A stretch of 64,000 nucleotides of DNA from Muribaculaceae bacterium (GTDB taxonomy: Bacteria > Bacteroidota > Bacteroidia > Bacteroidales > Muribaculaceae). Location of the stretch: positions 1 through 64,000 of the forward strand of contig JAFYYI010000092.1 of assembly GCA_017557665.1 (NCBI GenBank), written 5' to 3'. Each line of letters begins with the position of its first letter. Position 1 is the stretch's first letter. Of this stretch, positions 26,895 to 36,122 are shown piece after piece. Position numbers and translations under genes: made by a program. The notes below the pieces were generated by a model. That model searched no databases and was not told the origin of the DNA. It worked only from the letters and a program-made list of their open reading frames with translations.

Positions 26895-28943
26895 ATGCCA
26901 AAAGGAACTATTGGGGTAACGACCAACAACATCTTCCCCGTTATTAAGAAATTTCTGTACAGTGACCACGAGATTTTCCTGCGTGAGCTGGTGAGCAACG
27001 CCGTTGACGCCACGCAGAAGCTGAAGACCCTGTCGGGAGCCGGTGAATTCAAGGGCTCGACCGAGGACCTGAAGGTCAACATCGCCGTTGACAAGGAGGC
27101 CGGCACGCTCACCGTTAGTGACAGCGGCATCGGCATGACCGCCGAGGAAATCGACAAGTACATTAACCAAATCGCTTTCTCGGGTGCCGAGGAATTCCTC
27201 GAGAAGTACAAAGACACCGCCAATGCCATCATTGGTCACTTCGGATTGGGCTTCTACTCGGCCTTTATGGTGGCCAAGAAGGTGGAAATCCGCACCTTGA
27301 GTTGGCAGGAAGGTGCCAAGGCCGTCAGCTGGACTTGCGACGGCTCGCCCGAGTTTGAGATGGAGGAATGTGACAAGGCCGAACGCGGCACCGACATCAT
27401 CCTCACCATCGACGATGACGAGAAGGAATTCCTTGAGACCGCCCGCATCGAGGGCCTGCTCAAGAAGTATTGCCGCTTCCTGCCCGTGCCCATCATCTTC
27501 GGCAAGGAGCAGGAATGGAAAGACGGCAAGTATCAGGATACCGACCGCGACAAGGTCATCAACGATGTGGAACCCCTGTGGTCGCGTATGCCTGCCGACC
27601 TCAAGGACGAAGACTACCTGAAGTTTTACCATGCCATCGAGCCGATGCAGGACGATCCCCTGTTCTGGATTCACCTCAACGTGGATTATCCCTTCACCTT
27701 GACGGGTATCCTCTACTTCCCGAAAATAAAGAACAACCTGGACATTCGCAAGGACCGCATCCAGCTCTACTGCAACCAGGTTTATGTAACCGATAGTGTC
27801 GAGGGTGTAGTCCCCGACTGGCTGATGTTGCTGCAGGGCGTCATCGACAGCCCCGATATCCCGCTGAACGTGTCGCGCAGCTACCTGCAGAGCGACCGCG
27901 CCGTGAAGAAGATTTCAACCTATATCACCAAGAAGGTCGCCGCGCGCCTCGAGGAAATCGCCAAGAACCAGCCCGAGGAGTTCGAGAAGAAATGGAACGA
28001 CATCAAGATCTTCATCGAGTACGGCATGTTGAGCGACGAGAAGTTCTGCGAGTCGGGTTTGAAGTTCGCTTTGCTCGAGAATACCGACGGCAAGCACTTC
28101 AACCTTGAGGACTATCGCAAACTCATTGAGGCCGAACAGACCGACAAGGACGGCAACCTCATCTGCCTTTACGCCACCGACAAGGAGGCACAGTATGCCT
28201 ACATCAAGGCGGCCACCGACAAGGGATATGACGTGCTGCTGATGAATGGCGAACTTGACGTCCCCTTTGTGGGCATGCTCGAGCAGAAGCAGGAGAAGAT
28301 GCGGTTTCTGCGCGTGGACAGCGACGTGCTTGATAACCTCATCCGCAAGCAGGACGACAAAGGGCCGCAGTTTACTCCCGAGCAGCAGGAAATCGCCCAG
28401 ACGCTGTTCCACTCTCAGATACCGCCTGTCGAGAAAGCAGAATTCATGGTCAGCTTCGCCGCTATGTCGCCCGATGACAAGCCCGTGGTGATCACCCAGG
28501 CCGAGTATATGCGCCGCATGAAGGACATGGCTCGCTTCCAGCCCGGCATGAGCTTCTATGGCGAGATGCCCGACATGTACAGCATGGTGCTCAATACCAA
28601 GCATCCGCTTGTACAGAAAATCGTTGAGCAGGCCGAGCAGTCGCTTGAGGCCGAACTCAAACCTGTCAACGAGGACATCACCGCCACCCAAAACGTCGTC
28701 AAGGCCATCCGTGACCTGGACAAGGACAACAAAGGTGTGCCCGAGGACAAGAAGCAGGACCTCGAGGACAACGAGAAGCACCTTGAAGAGTTGCGCAAGC
28801 AGAAAGAGAATCTCGTTGTGGCCTACGCCGCTGGCGAGAGCCGCGTGCATCAGCTCATCGACATCGCCCTGCTCACCAACGGTATGCTCAAGGGTGAAGG
28901 CCTGGAGCGCTTCCTCAAGCGCTCAATCGGCCTGCTCAAGTAA
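26895..28943 (+). CDS. htpG: Chaperone HtpG (Hsp90 family)
   Basis: The 682-residue ATP-dependent chaperone has the N-terminal GHKL ATPase motifs FLRELVSNAVDA (catalytic Glu and Mg-binding Asn), DSGIGMT and GHFGLGFYSAFMV. The middle-domain motif is DSPDIPLNVSRSYLQ with the arginine that contacts ATP. It ends in a dimerisation domain with MLNTKHPLV. The C-terminal region contains a charged coiled coil (KDNKGVPEDKKQDLEDNEKH), as in other Bacteroidota HtpG proteins. It is transcribed alone, with a strong terminator 20 bases downstream. Confidence 0.97.
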   Translation: MPKGTIGVTTNNIFPVIKKFLYSDHEIFLRELVSNAVDATQKLKTLSGAGEFKGSTEDLKVNIAVDKEAGTLTVSDSGIGMTAEEIDKYINQIAFSGAEEFLEKYKDTANAIIGHFGLGFYSAFMVAKKVEIRTLSWQEGAKAVSWTCDGSPEFEMEECDKAERGTDIILTIDDDEKEFLETARIEGLLKKYCRFLPVPIIFGKEQEWKDGKYQDTDRDKVINDVEPLWSRMPADLKDEDYLKFYHAIEPMQDDPLFWIHLNVDYPFTLTGILYFPKIKNNLDIRKDRIQLYCNQVYVTDSVEGVVPDWLMLLQGVIDSPDIPLNVSRSYLQSDRAVKKISTYITKKVAARLEEIAKNQPEEFEKKWNDIKIFIEYGMLSDEKFCESGLKFALLENTDGKHFNLEDYRKLIEAEQTDKDGNLICLYATDKEAQYAYIKAATDKGYDVLLMNGELDVPFVGMLEQKQEKMRFLRVDSDVLDNLIRKQDDKGPQFTPEQQEIAQTLFHSQIPPVEKAEFMVSFAAMSPDDKPVVITQAEYMRRMKDMARFQPGMSFYGEMPDMYSMVLNTKHPLVQKIVEQAEQSLEAELKPVNEDITATQNVVKAIRDLDKDNKGVPEDKKQDLEDNEKHLEELRKQKENLVVAYAAGESRVHQLIDIALLTNGMLKGEGLERFLKRSIGLLK

Positions 28944-28962
28944 CCCGTTGTTGACCAATTAG

Positions 28963-29048
28963 GAAAACAATAAATACAATAAGTACAAATTGAAGACAGA
29001 TCATTTGTATTTGTTGTATTTATTGTTTTCTGTTTTTTTATTTTTTGC
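28963..29048 (+). terminator. Terminator of htpG
   Basis: A long hairpin has arms 28963-28989 and 29004-29030 of about 27 bases, nearly all paired (GAAAACAATAAATACAA with TTGTATTTATTGTTTTC at its base). A T-rich tract to 29048 follows. Confidence 0.85.
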
Positions 29049-29067
29049 AAATAATTGGTGATTAATT

Positions 29068-29096
29068 TTTGTATTACGTTTTTTGTAGTACTTTTG
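29068..29096 (+). promoter_or_regulatory. Promoter of the secreted protein at 29185
   Basis: TTTG (29068-29071) and TACTTTTG (29089-29096) are separated by 17 bases, slightly shorter than consensus. The leader would be about 80 nt and AT-rich. Confidence 0.6.
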
Positions 29097-29184
29097 CCAA
29101 TGAGGATCAATAGGGATGATTTTCCTTAGATGAAAATATCTTGTTTTTTTAAAATTATATTTTTACTAATCACTTAATTTAATT

Positions 29185-30210
29185 ATGAAGAAATTCCTTA
29201 CTCTTATCGCTGTGGCTGTGATGGCTTTTGCCGCTCAGGCCGCCGAGTTGACCGTTGCCGAGGGTACCGAGACCCAAACCATGCTTCCTGTCTATGGTTT
29301 CTATGTGGACCGTGTTGGCACGTTTGACCAGATGATTTATCCCGCCGATATGCTCACCGACATTGTTGGCGGCCAAATCAACGGTTTGAAGTTTTATGCC
29401 GATGAAACCGGTATCAAGTTCGCTGATGTTACCCTTCAACTGTCGTTGAAGACCGTCGACCAGCTGGGTTATGAGAACGCTATTGCAGTGACCGATGCAA
29501 CTGTTGTGGCCGAAGTTACTCCTGCCAAGGGTGAGACCGAATTGACCTTCGCCCTCAACGAGCCTTTTGAGTATGCTGGTGGCAACCTCATGGTCGAGGT
29601 GCGCGTTATCGCTACCGCGGGAGATTGGGGTTCAACCAAGTTCTATGGTGTTGAGACCGAGAACGTGGCCAGCTATTGCGAGTATGTTTGGAGCAACTGG
29701 GGTGATCCTTCGGTTGAGACCAAAAACTTCCTGCCGATGGCTACCTTCACCTATGAGGCTGGCACAACTCCCCAACCCGAATACACTCCCGTTGCTCCCA
29801 AGGTGACCATCCAAACCAACGACGCCGATGTAGTTGTTGAGGGTATCATCGAGGGTGGTGCCGCCGACTACGGTACTGTTACCCTGTATCAGATCGACGA
29901 GGAAGGCGTGCGTCACGAGATTGAGAATCCCGAGAGCTTTACCCGCGAGTCTGAGGACTACGTAGTAAACATAGTTGCTGTTGCAACCTATGAGAACGGT
30001 GAGGTTATGGAGAGCGAGCCCGTTCAGGTTACTGTTTCCAAGAAGCAGGAGAAACCCACCGGTGTCAACGAGATGAACGCTGACAAGACCGTTAAAGGCG
30101 TACGCTACTTCAACATGGCCGGTCAGGAGATGCAGGAGGCTAACGGCATGACCATCGTCGTTACCACCTACACCGACGGCACTACCAGCGCTGTTAAGGT
30201 GATGAAGTAA
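29185..30210 (+). CDS. Secreted protein with conserved C-terminal sorting-like module
   Basis: The 341-residue protein has a signal peptide (MKKFLTLIAVAVMAFAAQAA), a beta-rich N-terminal domain with several Trp/Tyr strands (VYGFYVDRVGTFDQ), a Pro-rich linker near residue 195, a second Ig-like domain, and a C-terminal module from about residue 293: VKGVRYFNMAGQEMQEANG followed by TIVVTTYTDGTTSAVKVMK. Nearly the same last 48 residues end the unrelated protein at 35122. The module resembles type A sorting domains of the type IX secretion system but ends in an unusual VMK. The role of the body is unknown. Confidence 0.75.
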   Translation: MKKFLTLIAVAVMAFAAQAAELTVAEGTETQTMLPVYGFYVDRVGTFDQMIYPADMLTDIVGGQINGLKFYADETGIKFADVTLQLSLKTVDQLGYENAIAVTDATVVAEVTPAKGETELTFALNEPFEYAGGNLMVEVRVIATAGDWGSTKFYGVETENVASYCEYVWSNWGDPSVETKNFLPMATFTYEAGTTPQPEYTPVAPKVTIQTNDADVVVEGIIEGGAADYGTVTLYQIDEEGVRHEIENPESFTRESEDYVVNIVAVATYENGEVMESEPVQVTVSKKQEKPTGVNEMNADKTVKGVRYFNMAGQEMQEANGMTIVVTTYTDGTTSAVKVMK

Positions 30211-30260
30211 TTTATTAGGCTTTAGGTCTTAGGCTTTACCTTTTGGGCTTTAGGTCTATT
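30211..30260 (+). repeat. Short AGGTCTTAGGCTTTA repeat tract
   Basis: The tract repeats TTAGGCTTTAGGTCT with small changes. Its reverse complement resembles the AAAGACCTTAATGACC tracts at 17291 and 38405. Confidence 0.55.
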
Positions 30261-30272
30261 GCAGACAAATTG

Positions 30273-30305
30273 AGGAGACGCAAAAAAACTTGCGTCTCCT
30301 TTTTG
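30273..30305 (+). terminator. Terminator of the secreted protein gene
   Basis: AGGAGACGCAA (30273-30283) and TTGCGTCTCCT (30290-30300) form an 11-bp perfect stem with a 6-base loop, followed by TTTT. Confidence 0.85.
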
Positions 30306-30332
30306 TTGAGTTGTCGAATTGTGGTAATTTTG
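30302..30332 (+). promoter_or_regulatory. Promoter of the dockerin-like gene
   Basis: TTTG (30302-30305), 19 bases, TAATTTTG (30325-30332). The -33 element coincides with the T tract of the upstream terminator. Confidence 0.7.
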
Positions 30333-30353
30333 TGAATTCAAAAACTTTTGGCT

Positions 30354-31028
30354 ATGAAAAGAAGTCTATTGTTAACATTGCTTGTTTGGGTGATGTTGGG
30401 CGCCCAAGCACAGGTTCCTCAGTTTTCGTCAACCAGTTTCACCGACTGGGTGTATACTAATCCTGCAACTGAGCTCAACAGCAAGAATATTCTGAATAAC
30501 AAGATTTACCTGTATACCACATCTACCGGTCTGCAATTGACCCTGACATCACCGCGCTTCACTTGCGGTAAGGGGCAGGTCATTGACATGAAAGTGACGT
30601 GGATCACCGACCAGTGGCAGACCGAAGACTTTGTGGTCGGCAAGGTGGGCTTGACTGCCGCGATACTTGATGATGACGGTGTCGTGCGGGATTCCGTCAC
30701 CTTTACCCCGACCACTGTGAGCCGCACGAACTATTTGAACCTGTCGATTGCCGTCCCCCGTGGCATGAGTCATGCCAGGTTACGCTTCGCCTCGTGGAAA
30801 GCCGATGTCAACAGCAACGGTGCCGTCCGTCAGATTGAGATGAGTTCAACCCTGCGAGCCGATGTCAATGCTGACAATGAGGTCACGATAGCCGATGTCA
30901 ACGTCATCATCAGTGTCATTCTGGGTGTCGCAGTAGACGATGAAACCCATTCCCGTTGCGACGTGAACGGTGATGGAGAAATCAACTTGGCCGATGTCAA
31001 CGATGCGATAGATGTGCTCTTGTGGTGA
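30354..31028 (+). CDS. Secreted protein with C-terminal dockerin-like domain
   Basis: The 224-residue product starts MKRSLLLTLLVWVMLGAQAQ, a signal peptide. The middle is a beta-sandwich-like region (FTDWVYTNPATELNSKN ... AILDDDGVVRDSVTF) reminiscent of carbohydrate-binding or lectin-like folds, but unassigned. The C-terminus has two dockerin-type calcium loops: ADVNADNEVTIADVNVII and CDVNGDGEINLADVNDAI. The open frame extends to a TTG at 30348; the ATG at 30354 is preferred. It is the second dockerin-like protein in the window and is not related to the first outside this domain. Confidence 0.78.
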   Translation: MKRSLLLTLLVWVMLGAQAQVPQFSSTSFTDWVYTNPATELNSKNILNNKIYLYTTSTGLQLTLTSPRFTCGKGQVIDMKVTWITDQWQTEDFVVGKVGLTAAILDDDGVVRDSVTFTPTTVSRTNYLNLSIAVPRGMSHARLRFASWKADVNSNGAVRQIEMSSTLRADVNADNEVTIADVNVIISVILGVAVDDETHSRCDVNGDGEINLADVNDAIDVLLW

Positions 31029-31100
31029 CGGATTAAATAGGGGTGAAAATTGTAATCTTGGGCGGTTTTGATGAAAATGAAATAAAAAAATATGTGAAAA

Positions 31101-31132
31101 TTTGCACAATTCATTTTTTTGACGTACTTTTG
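31101..31132 (+). promoter_or_regulatory. Distal promoter upstream of ompA-like gene
   Basis: TTTG (31101-31104), 20 bases, TACTTTTG (31125-31132) is a full consensus match about 185 bases before the gene. It either gives a long leader or serves a small RNA. Confidence 0.6.
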
Positions 31133-31245
31133 CTTGATTTCTTAACGTCTGCGCTGAAATTGGCATGAAATTGGGCAAGAAATTATCAGAAAAAGGCTTA
31201 AAATGACCTGTTAAATGATGTTTTCTTTCTTAATGAGTGTTAAAT

Positions 31246-31277
31246 TTTGGCCGTGTTAGAAATTTGTATTACTTTTG
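31246..31277 (+). promoter_or_regulatory. Proximal promoter of ompA-like gene
   Basis: TTTG (31246-31249), 20 bases, TACTTTTG (31270-31277) is a second full consensus match 43 bases before the start codon. Confidence 0.75.
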
Positions 31278-31319
31278 CCAAAAATTTGTCTAAATAGTGT
31301 TTAATAAAATTTTATTAAA

Positions 31320-32564
31320 ATGAAAAAGATTATCTTGACTTTAGCCCTTCTTATGGGCGTATTTGCTGCTCAGGCTCAGTCTCTGGAGCAGAACAAGTTC
31401 TTTGACAACTGGTCGGTAACCTTGAAGGGTGGCGCTATCATGCCCTTCCAGGGTTATGCTTTCTGGCCCAGCGCTCGTGGTATCTTCGGTTTGGAGATCA
31501 AGAAGCAGCTGACTCCGGTCTTCGGTCTGGGCGCTGAGGGTGAGGCCACCATCAACACCACCAGCTGGTGCAAGGAGCCCAACTATTGGGGACCCAAGAG
31601 CCCGAACATCATCGACCACACCATGGCCGGTCTGTTTGGTACTGTTAACCTGAGCAACCTCTTCGGCGGTTACAAGGGTATGCCTCGCGTATTCGAACTC
31701 GAGGGTGTTATCGGTGCTGGTTGGCTGCACGCCTTCCACCGCACTGAGTCGGCCAATGTTTATGGCAACGACTACAACAGCTGGTACACCAAGGCTGGTG
31801 CCAACCTGAACTTCAACTTCGGTGAGAGCCGTGCTTGGACCTTCAGCTTAAAGCCCGCTGTTCTTTGGGACATGAACGGTGACATCATGATTCCTTATCG
31901 TCACAATCTGCCCGCTCGCGCTACTTGGACTGGCGAGCCCCACAACGGTAAGAGCCAGATGAACGCTAACCACGCTGCTGTAGAGCTTGAGGCTGGTATC
32001 ACCTACCACTTCAAGGGTAGCAATGGCGAGCGTTACATCACTTTCTGCCCCTACAGGTACAGCCAGGCTGACATCGATGCTCTCAACGACGATATCAACA
32101 ACCTTCGCAACCAGCTCAATGGTAAGGATGGTGAGATCAATCGCCTGAAGGGTGATGTCAACAAGCTCCAGCGTGATTTGGATGCTTGCCGCAATCAGCC
32201 CAAGCCTAATAACACCGAGATTATCAACGACCACGCCAAGTACATGAACGTTCTCGTTCACTTCAAGGTTAACAAGACCAACATCACCGCTGATCAGCAG
32301 CCCAATGTTGAGCGCGTTGCCATGTACCTGAAGAACAACCCCAAGGCCACTGTTGACATCAAGGGTTATGCTTCAGTAGAGGGTCCCGCCGACAACAACG
32401 TACGTCTGGCTAATGGCCGTGCCGAGGCTGTTAAGAACATGCTCATCAACAAGTACAAAATTGAGCCCAACCGCATCAACGCTAAGGGCTGTGGTACCAC
32501 TGACATGTTCCAAGAGCTCAGCTGGAACCGCGTTTCGATCTGCGAACTCATCGTTAAGGACTAA
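31320..32564 (+). CDS. OmpA family outer-membrane protein
   Basis: The 414-residue protein has a signal peptide (LLMGVFAAQAQ), an N-terminal 8-strand barrel-like domain (residues about 25-235), a coiled-coil linker (DDINNLRNQLNGKDGEINRL), and a C-terminal OmpA/MotB peptidoglycan-binding domain. That domain carries VHFKVNKTNITADQQ, VDIKGYASVEGPADNN and LANGRAEAVKNMLI; the Asp/Arg residues that hold diaminopimelate fall in these segments. It anchors the outer membrane to the cell wall and is likely abundant, in keeping with its two strong promoters and highly biased codon use. Confidence 0.92.
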   Translation: MKKIILTLALLMGVFAAQAQSLEQNKFFDNWSVTLKGGAIMPFQGYAFWPSARGIFGLEIKKQLTPVFGLGAEGEATINTTSWCKEPNYWGPKSPNIIDHTMAGLFGTVNLSNLFGGYKGMPRVFELEGVIGAGWLHAFHRTESANVYGNDYNSWYTKAGANLNFNFGESRAWTFSLKPAVLWDMNGDIMIPYRHNLPARATWTGEPHNGKSQMNANHAAVELEAGITYHFKGSNGERYITFCPYRYSQADIDALNDDINNLRNQLNGKDGEINRLKGDVNKLQRDLDACRNQPKPNNTEIINDHAKYMNVLVHFKVNKTNITADQQPNVERVAMYLKNNPKATVDIKGYASVEGPADNNVRLANGRAEAVKNMLINKYKIEPNRINAKGCGTTDMFQELSWNRVSICELIVKD

Positions 32565-32601
32565 TTCGCGATTGAACCAAACGGTTAATTAACTCAAAAT
32601 G

Positions 32602-32639
32602 TCGCCCTGCTGACCATTCGTCAGCGGGGCGATTTTTTT
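32602..32639 (+). terminator. Terminator of the ompA-like gene
   Basis: TCGCCCTGCTGAC (32602-32614) pairs with GTCAGCGGGGCGA (32620-32632), a 13-bp stem with one mismatch, followed by seven T residues. Confidence 0.88.
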
Positions 32640-32817
32640 CTGCCTCATAACTTATGACGCAAAGGCTTTTCAATACCAAGATAGCTATGGAAACAGCTAT
32701 TTTGGAATAGGATGGGTGGTTATCAGAGCTTGTGCTTTTGACCTTGCCGAAAGGCTGATTTCATCTCTCATTAAGCAAAGTTGCTGAAGATTTGCGCTGT
32801 TTTTCAGAATAAAGACG

Positions 32818-32825
32818 TAAATTTG
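32818..32825 (+). promoter_or_regulatory. -7 element of the peptidase gene
   Basis: TAAATTTG lies 38 bases before the start codon. A TTTG at 32791 is 23 bases upstream, slightly too far for the consensus spacing. Confidence 0.5.
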
Positions 32826-32863
32826 CAACCAGATATCAACCAATAACATCAAACCTACTGACT

Positions 32864-35041
32864 ATGAGAATGACTAAACGACATGGCCTGACGCTGTTGA
32901 TGGCAGTTCTGCTGGCGTTGCCCATGCTGTCACAGCAACAGTTCACGCTCGAGGATTTGAACTTTGGCGGGACCAATTACCGAAACATGATTCCCCAGAA
33001 CCGTTCGCTCACTTGGTGGGGCGACAAGTTGATCCACATGTCGAGCAAGGGCGATACCTGCTGGACGGTGGATCCTGTCACGGGTAAGGAGAAACTGCTG
33101 TTCACCCTCGCTCAACTCGACAAACGTGCCCGATTGACTGAACAGGAGCGCATTTTGGCAGTGGTTTCATTCCCGTATCCCGACCAGCCGTTGGCATTGG
33201 TCCATAACGCGCAGGACGAACGCATGCTCATTGACTTCAAGAAGGGTAAGGTGGTGTGGCGTCAGCCCCTGAACGGTTATCAGGCGAGCGAGTGGAACAA
33301 GCAGAGCCGCGCTAATGCCTATGTCAAGGACGATAACCTCTATGTGACCGATGGCACTGGCAACACCCGTCAGGTGACCAGCGACGGCTCTCGTGACCTG
33401 GTTTATGGCCAGAGCGTGCACCGCAACGAGTTCGGTATTGAGGGCGGTCTGTTCTGGAATCCGCAGGGTAGCCGCTTGGCTTTCTATCGCATGGATCAGA
33501 GCATGGTGACCGACTATCCCTTGATCAACGTCCCCGAGATAGACGACAGCACCCACATCATAGCCACGCCTGCTCCCGAGAAATACCCGATGGCGGGTCA
33601 GACCTCCCATCTGGTGTGGGTGGGTGTGCTCGATGTGGCCACGGGTGACACGGTCTATCTCAAGGCCGGCGACCCCACCGACCGCTATTTCTCAAATATC
33701 TCGTGGAATCCCGACGGCAACATCGTCTACATGATGGAGGGTAACCGTGACCAGAACGAGGTGGACCTCGTGGCCTATGATGCCGTGACAGGCAACCGCC
33801 TCAATTCGCTCTACCACGAGAGCCATCCCAAGTATGTCGAGCCCCAGCATCCCATCACATTCCTGCCTTGGGATAATGATAAATTCCTCCTGTGGAGCGA
33901 GAAGGATGGCTACAACCACCTCTATCTGTATGATATTGCTGGCAAGTTGGTAAAACAGCTCACTCAGGGTGACTGGGTGGTGATGGAACTGTTGGGTTTT
34001 GATGAAAAGGAAAAGGCCGTCATCATCAGCGCCAATGCCGAAAGTCCCATCCAGCAGAACCTCTACCGCGTGGACGTGGCAACAGGTAAAATGACCCTCG
34101 TTGACGAGGGCGGCAACGGGTGGCACACCGGTCGCCTGAGCGCCAGCGGTCAATACCTCATCGACAGTTATCAGGAGCCCGAGGTTGCCCGCCATATCTC
34201 CATCATTGACACCCGCACGGGCAAGGATATGCGCTACTTCACTGCTCCCAATCCATGGGAAGGCTACGCCGTGCCTGACTACCGCTGCGGCAGCATCAAA
34301 GCGGCTGATGGCGTGACCGACCTCTACTATCGTCTGGTACTGCCCACCGACTTCGATGAGAGCAAGAAGTATCCCACCGTGGTCTATGTTTATGGCGGTC
34401 CGCATGCCCACAACGTGGATGCGCGCTGGCATTGGAGCAGCCGCAGTTGGGAAACCTATATGGCACAGCGTGGTTATGTCCTGTTCATCCTTGACAACCG
34501 TGGCAGTGAGAACCGCGGCCGTGATTTCGAGCAGGCCACTTTCCGCCAGCTGGGCCAGGTCGAGATGAAGGACCAGATGTGTGGCGTGGACTTCCTCAGG
34601 ACGCTCAACTATGTTGATACAGCGCGCTTGGGCGTGCACGGATGGAGCTTCGGTGGTTTCATGACCATCAGTTTGATGACCAACTATCCTGACGTGTTCA
34701 AGGTGGGTGTCGCCGGTGGTCCTGTCATTGACTGGAAGTGGTATGAGGTGATGTATGGCGAGCGCTATATGGACACGCCGCAGACTAACCCCGAGGGCTA
34801 TGCCTTGACGAGCCTCATCCACAAGGCTAAGGACCTCAAGGGCCGTCTCCAAATCATCATCGGCCTCAACGACCCGACCGTGGTGCCCCAGCACGCTTAC
34901 AGTTTCTTGAAAGCCTGCATCGCGGCCGGAACGCAGCCCGATTTCTACGTTTATCCCGGTCAGGGCCACAACATGCGCGGTCACCAGAGCGTGCACTTGC
35001 ACGAGCGCATCACGCGCTACTTCGATGACTATCTGAAATAA
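32864..35041 (+). CDS. Dipeptidyl peptidase IV-type serine peptidase (family S9)
   Basis: The 725-residue exported peptidase has a signal peptide (LLALPMLS), an N-terminal beta-propeller (residues about 30-470) and a C-terminal alpha/beta hydrolase domain. The triad is visible: Ser595 in GWSFGGF, Asp670 in LNDPTV and His702 in GQGHNM. The propeller segment NEFGIEGGLFWNPQGSRLAFYRMDQ is typical of Bacteroidota S9B enzymes. These remove N-terminal dipeptides, mostly Xaa-Pro, from peptides in the periplasm or at the surface. That fits a cell that ferments amino acids. The gene ends in a terminator shared with the convergent gene. Confidence 0.93.
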   Translation: MRMTKRHGLTLLMAVLLALPMLSQQQFTLEDLNFGGTNYRNMIPQNRSLTWWGDKLIHMSSKGDTCWTVDPVTGKEKLLFTLAQLDKRARLTEQERILAVVSFPYPDQPLALVHNAQDERMLIDFKKGKVVWRQPLNGYQASEWNKQSRANAYVKDDNLYVTDGTGNTRQVTSDGSRDLVYGQSVHRNEFGIEGGLFWNPQGSRLAFYRMDQSMVTDYPLINVPEIDDSTHIIATPAPEKYPMAGQTSHLVWVGVLDVATGDTVYLKAGDPTDRYFSNISWNPDGNIVYMMEGNRDQNEVDLVAYDAVTGNRLNSLYHESHPKYVEPQHPITFLPWDNDKFLLWSEKDGYNHLYLYDIAGKLVKQLTQGDWVVMELLGFDEKEKAVIISANAESPIQQNLYRVDVATGKMTLVDEGGNGWHTGRLSASGQYLIDSYQEPEVARHISIIDTRTGKDMRYFTAPNPWEGYAVPDYRCGSIKAADGVTDLYYRLVLPTDFDESKKYPTVVYVYGGPHAHNVDARWHWSSRSWETYMAQRGYVLFILDNRGSENRGRDFEQATFRQLGQVEMKDQMCGVDFLRTLNYVDTARLGVHGWSFGGFMTISLMTNYPDVFKVGVAGGPVIDWKWYEVMYGERYMDTPQTNPEGYALTSLIHKAKDLKGRLQIIIGLNDPTVVPQHAYSFLKACIAAGTQPDFYVYPGQGHNMRGHQSVHLHERITRYFDDYLK

Positions 35042-35066
35042 AGAGGATACCCCTCCCTTAGACAAA

Positions 35067-35105
35067 GAAATCGGTTCTCAGCAAATCTGTTGAGAACCGA
35101 TTTTC
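35067..35105. terminator. Bidirectional terminator
   Basis: GAAATCGGTTCTCA (35067-35080) pairs perfectly with TGAGAACCGATTTTC (35091-35105) around a 10-base loop. T-rich ends on both strands serve the convergent peptidase and secreted-protein genes. Confidence 0.85.
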
Positions 35106-35121
35106 TTAGATGAGTTGCGGA

Positions 35122-36009
35122 TTACTTCATCACCTTTGTGGTCTTGGTGGTGCCGTCGGTGTAGGTGGTGACGACGATGGTCAGGCCGTTAGCCTCGGTC
35201 ATTTCCTGGCCAGCCATATTGAAGTAGCGCACGCCGGCAACCTGCTTGTCACCTGCCACCTCGTTGATGCCGGTTGTGCCGGGAGTCTTGAACTGCTGCG
35301 AAGCCAAGGGTCCCCATTCGCCGTTGGCGTTCTTGCCGATAGAGAAGGCGATGTACCAGGTGTTGGGATCGGCATTCCATTGAGCCTCGTCGATGCCATA
35401 CTGGTCCCAATAGGGGTCATACGGATTGTCCTGCTTGAGGTAGTTCGTCACGTTCTCGATGCCCCACTCCTCGGACTCAAAGGCCGACAGCAGGATGATG
35501 ATGTCATGGTGGACTGCCACTTCCTCGTTGGGGATATAGGTCACCCACTGGTAGTAGCCGAACTCCTCATCACCGCCAAACTCGCCAATCTCGATGGTCA
35601 TCACGGCCTCGCCGGTGCCTCCTATATTGGCTGTGGTAACGGGGATGATGATCATGTCGGCATCCACGCCTTCAGCATCCCAACATTGCACGTAAATCTC
35701 GTAGTCCTTACCAGGTGACTGGTTGTTCCAGGTGTGCTGGTAAGTCTCGGTCTTGGTGATACCCCATGCCTTGATCATGTCGCCCATGGTTTGGAAACCC
35801 ATCCAGGGGCCAAACATGGCAAACTGCTGCTCAGCGGTGCCGGCATCAAACAGGCAGATGGCATAACCCGCAGCCTCAGCATTGGGCATGAAAGTGATGG
35901 TAATGAAATCGGTGCCCACTGCGTCGACGGTATAGTCCACCGAGGGTTGAGCATTCATGCAAAAACTTGTCAATAATAGCGCAAGCGCAAAGAGGATTTG
36001 TTTCATCAT
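35122..36009 (-). CDS. Secreted protein with the same C-terminal sorting-like module
   Basis: The 295-residue product has a signal peptide (MKQILFALALLLTSFCMNAQ after one Met) and a fibronectin-like body beginning SVDYTVDAVGTDFITITFMP, with many aromatic residues and an acidic middle part. The last 49 residues (TGINEVAGDKQVAGVRYFN, then MAGQEMTEANGLTIVVTTY, ending TKTTKVMK) are about three-quarters identical to those of the protein at 29185, although the bodies are unrelated. That points to a shared targeting or surface-attachment signal. The function of the body is unknown. Confidence 0.75.
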   Translation of the reverse strand: MMKQILFALALLLTSFCMNAQPSVDYTVDAVGTDFITITFMPNAEAAGYAICLFDAGTAEQQFAMFGPWMGFQTMGDMIKAWGITKTETYQHTWNNQSPGKDYEIYVQCWDAEGVDADMIIIPVTTANIGGTGEAVMTIEIGEFGGDEEFGYYQWVTYIPNEEVAVHHDIIILLSAFESEEWGIENVTNYLKQDNPYDPYWDQYGIDEAQWNADPNTWYIAFSIGKNANGEWGPLASQQFKTPGTTGINEVAGDKQVAGVRYFNMAGQEMTEANGLTIVVTTYTDGTTKTTKVMK

Positions 36010-36122
36010 AATTTAGGTTGTTAAGTGGTTAAACAAAAAAGTGTATTGTGCTGTGTATTAATGTTGTATGTTTCTGTTAGTCCATGACTCCAAGAAGCTG
36101 TTTTTGCCTTCAAGGAACTTCG

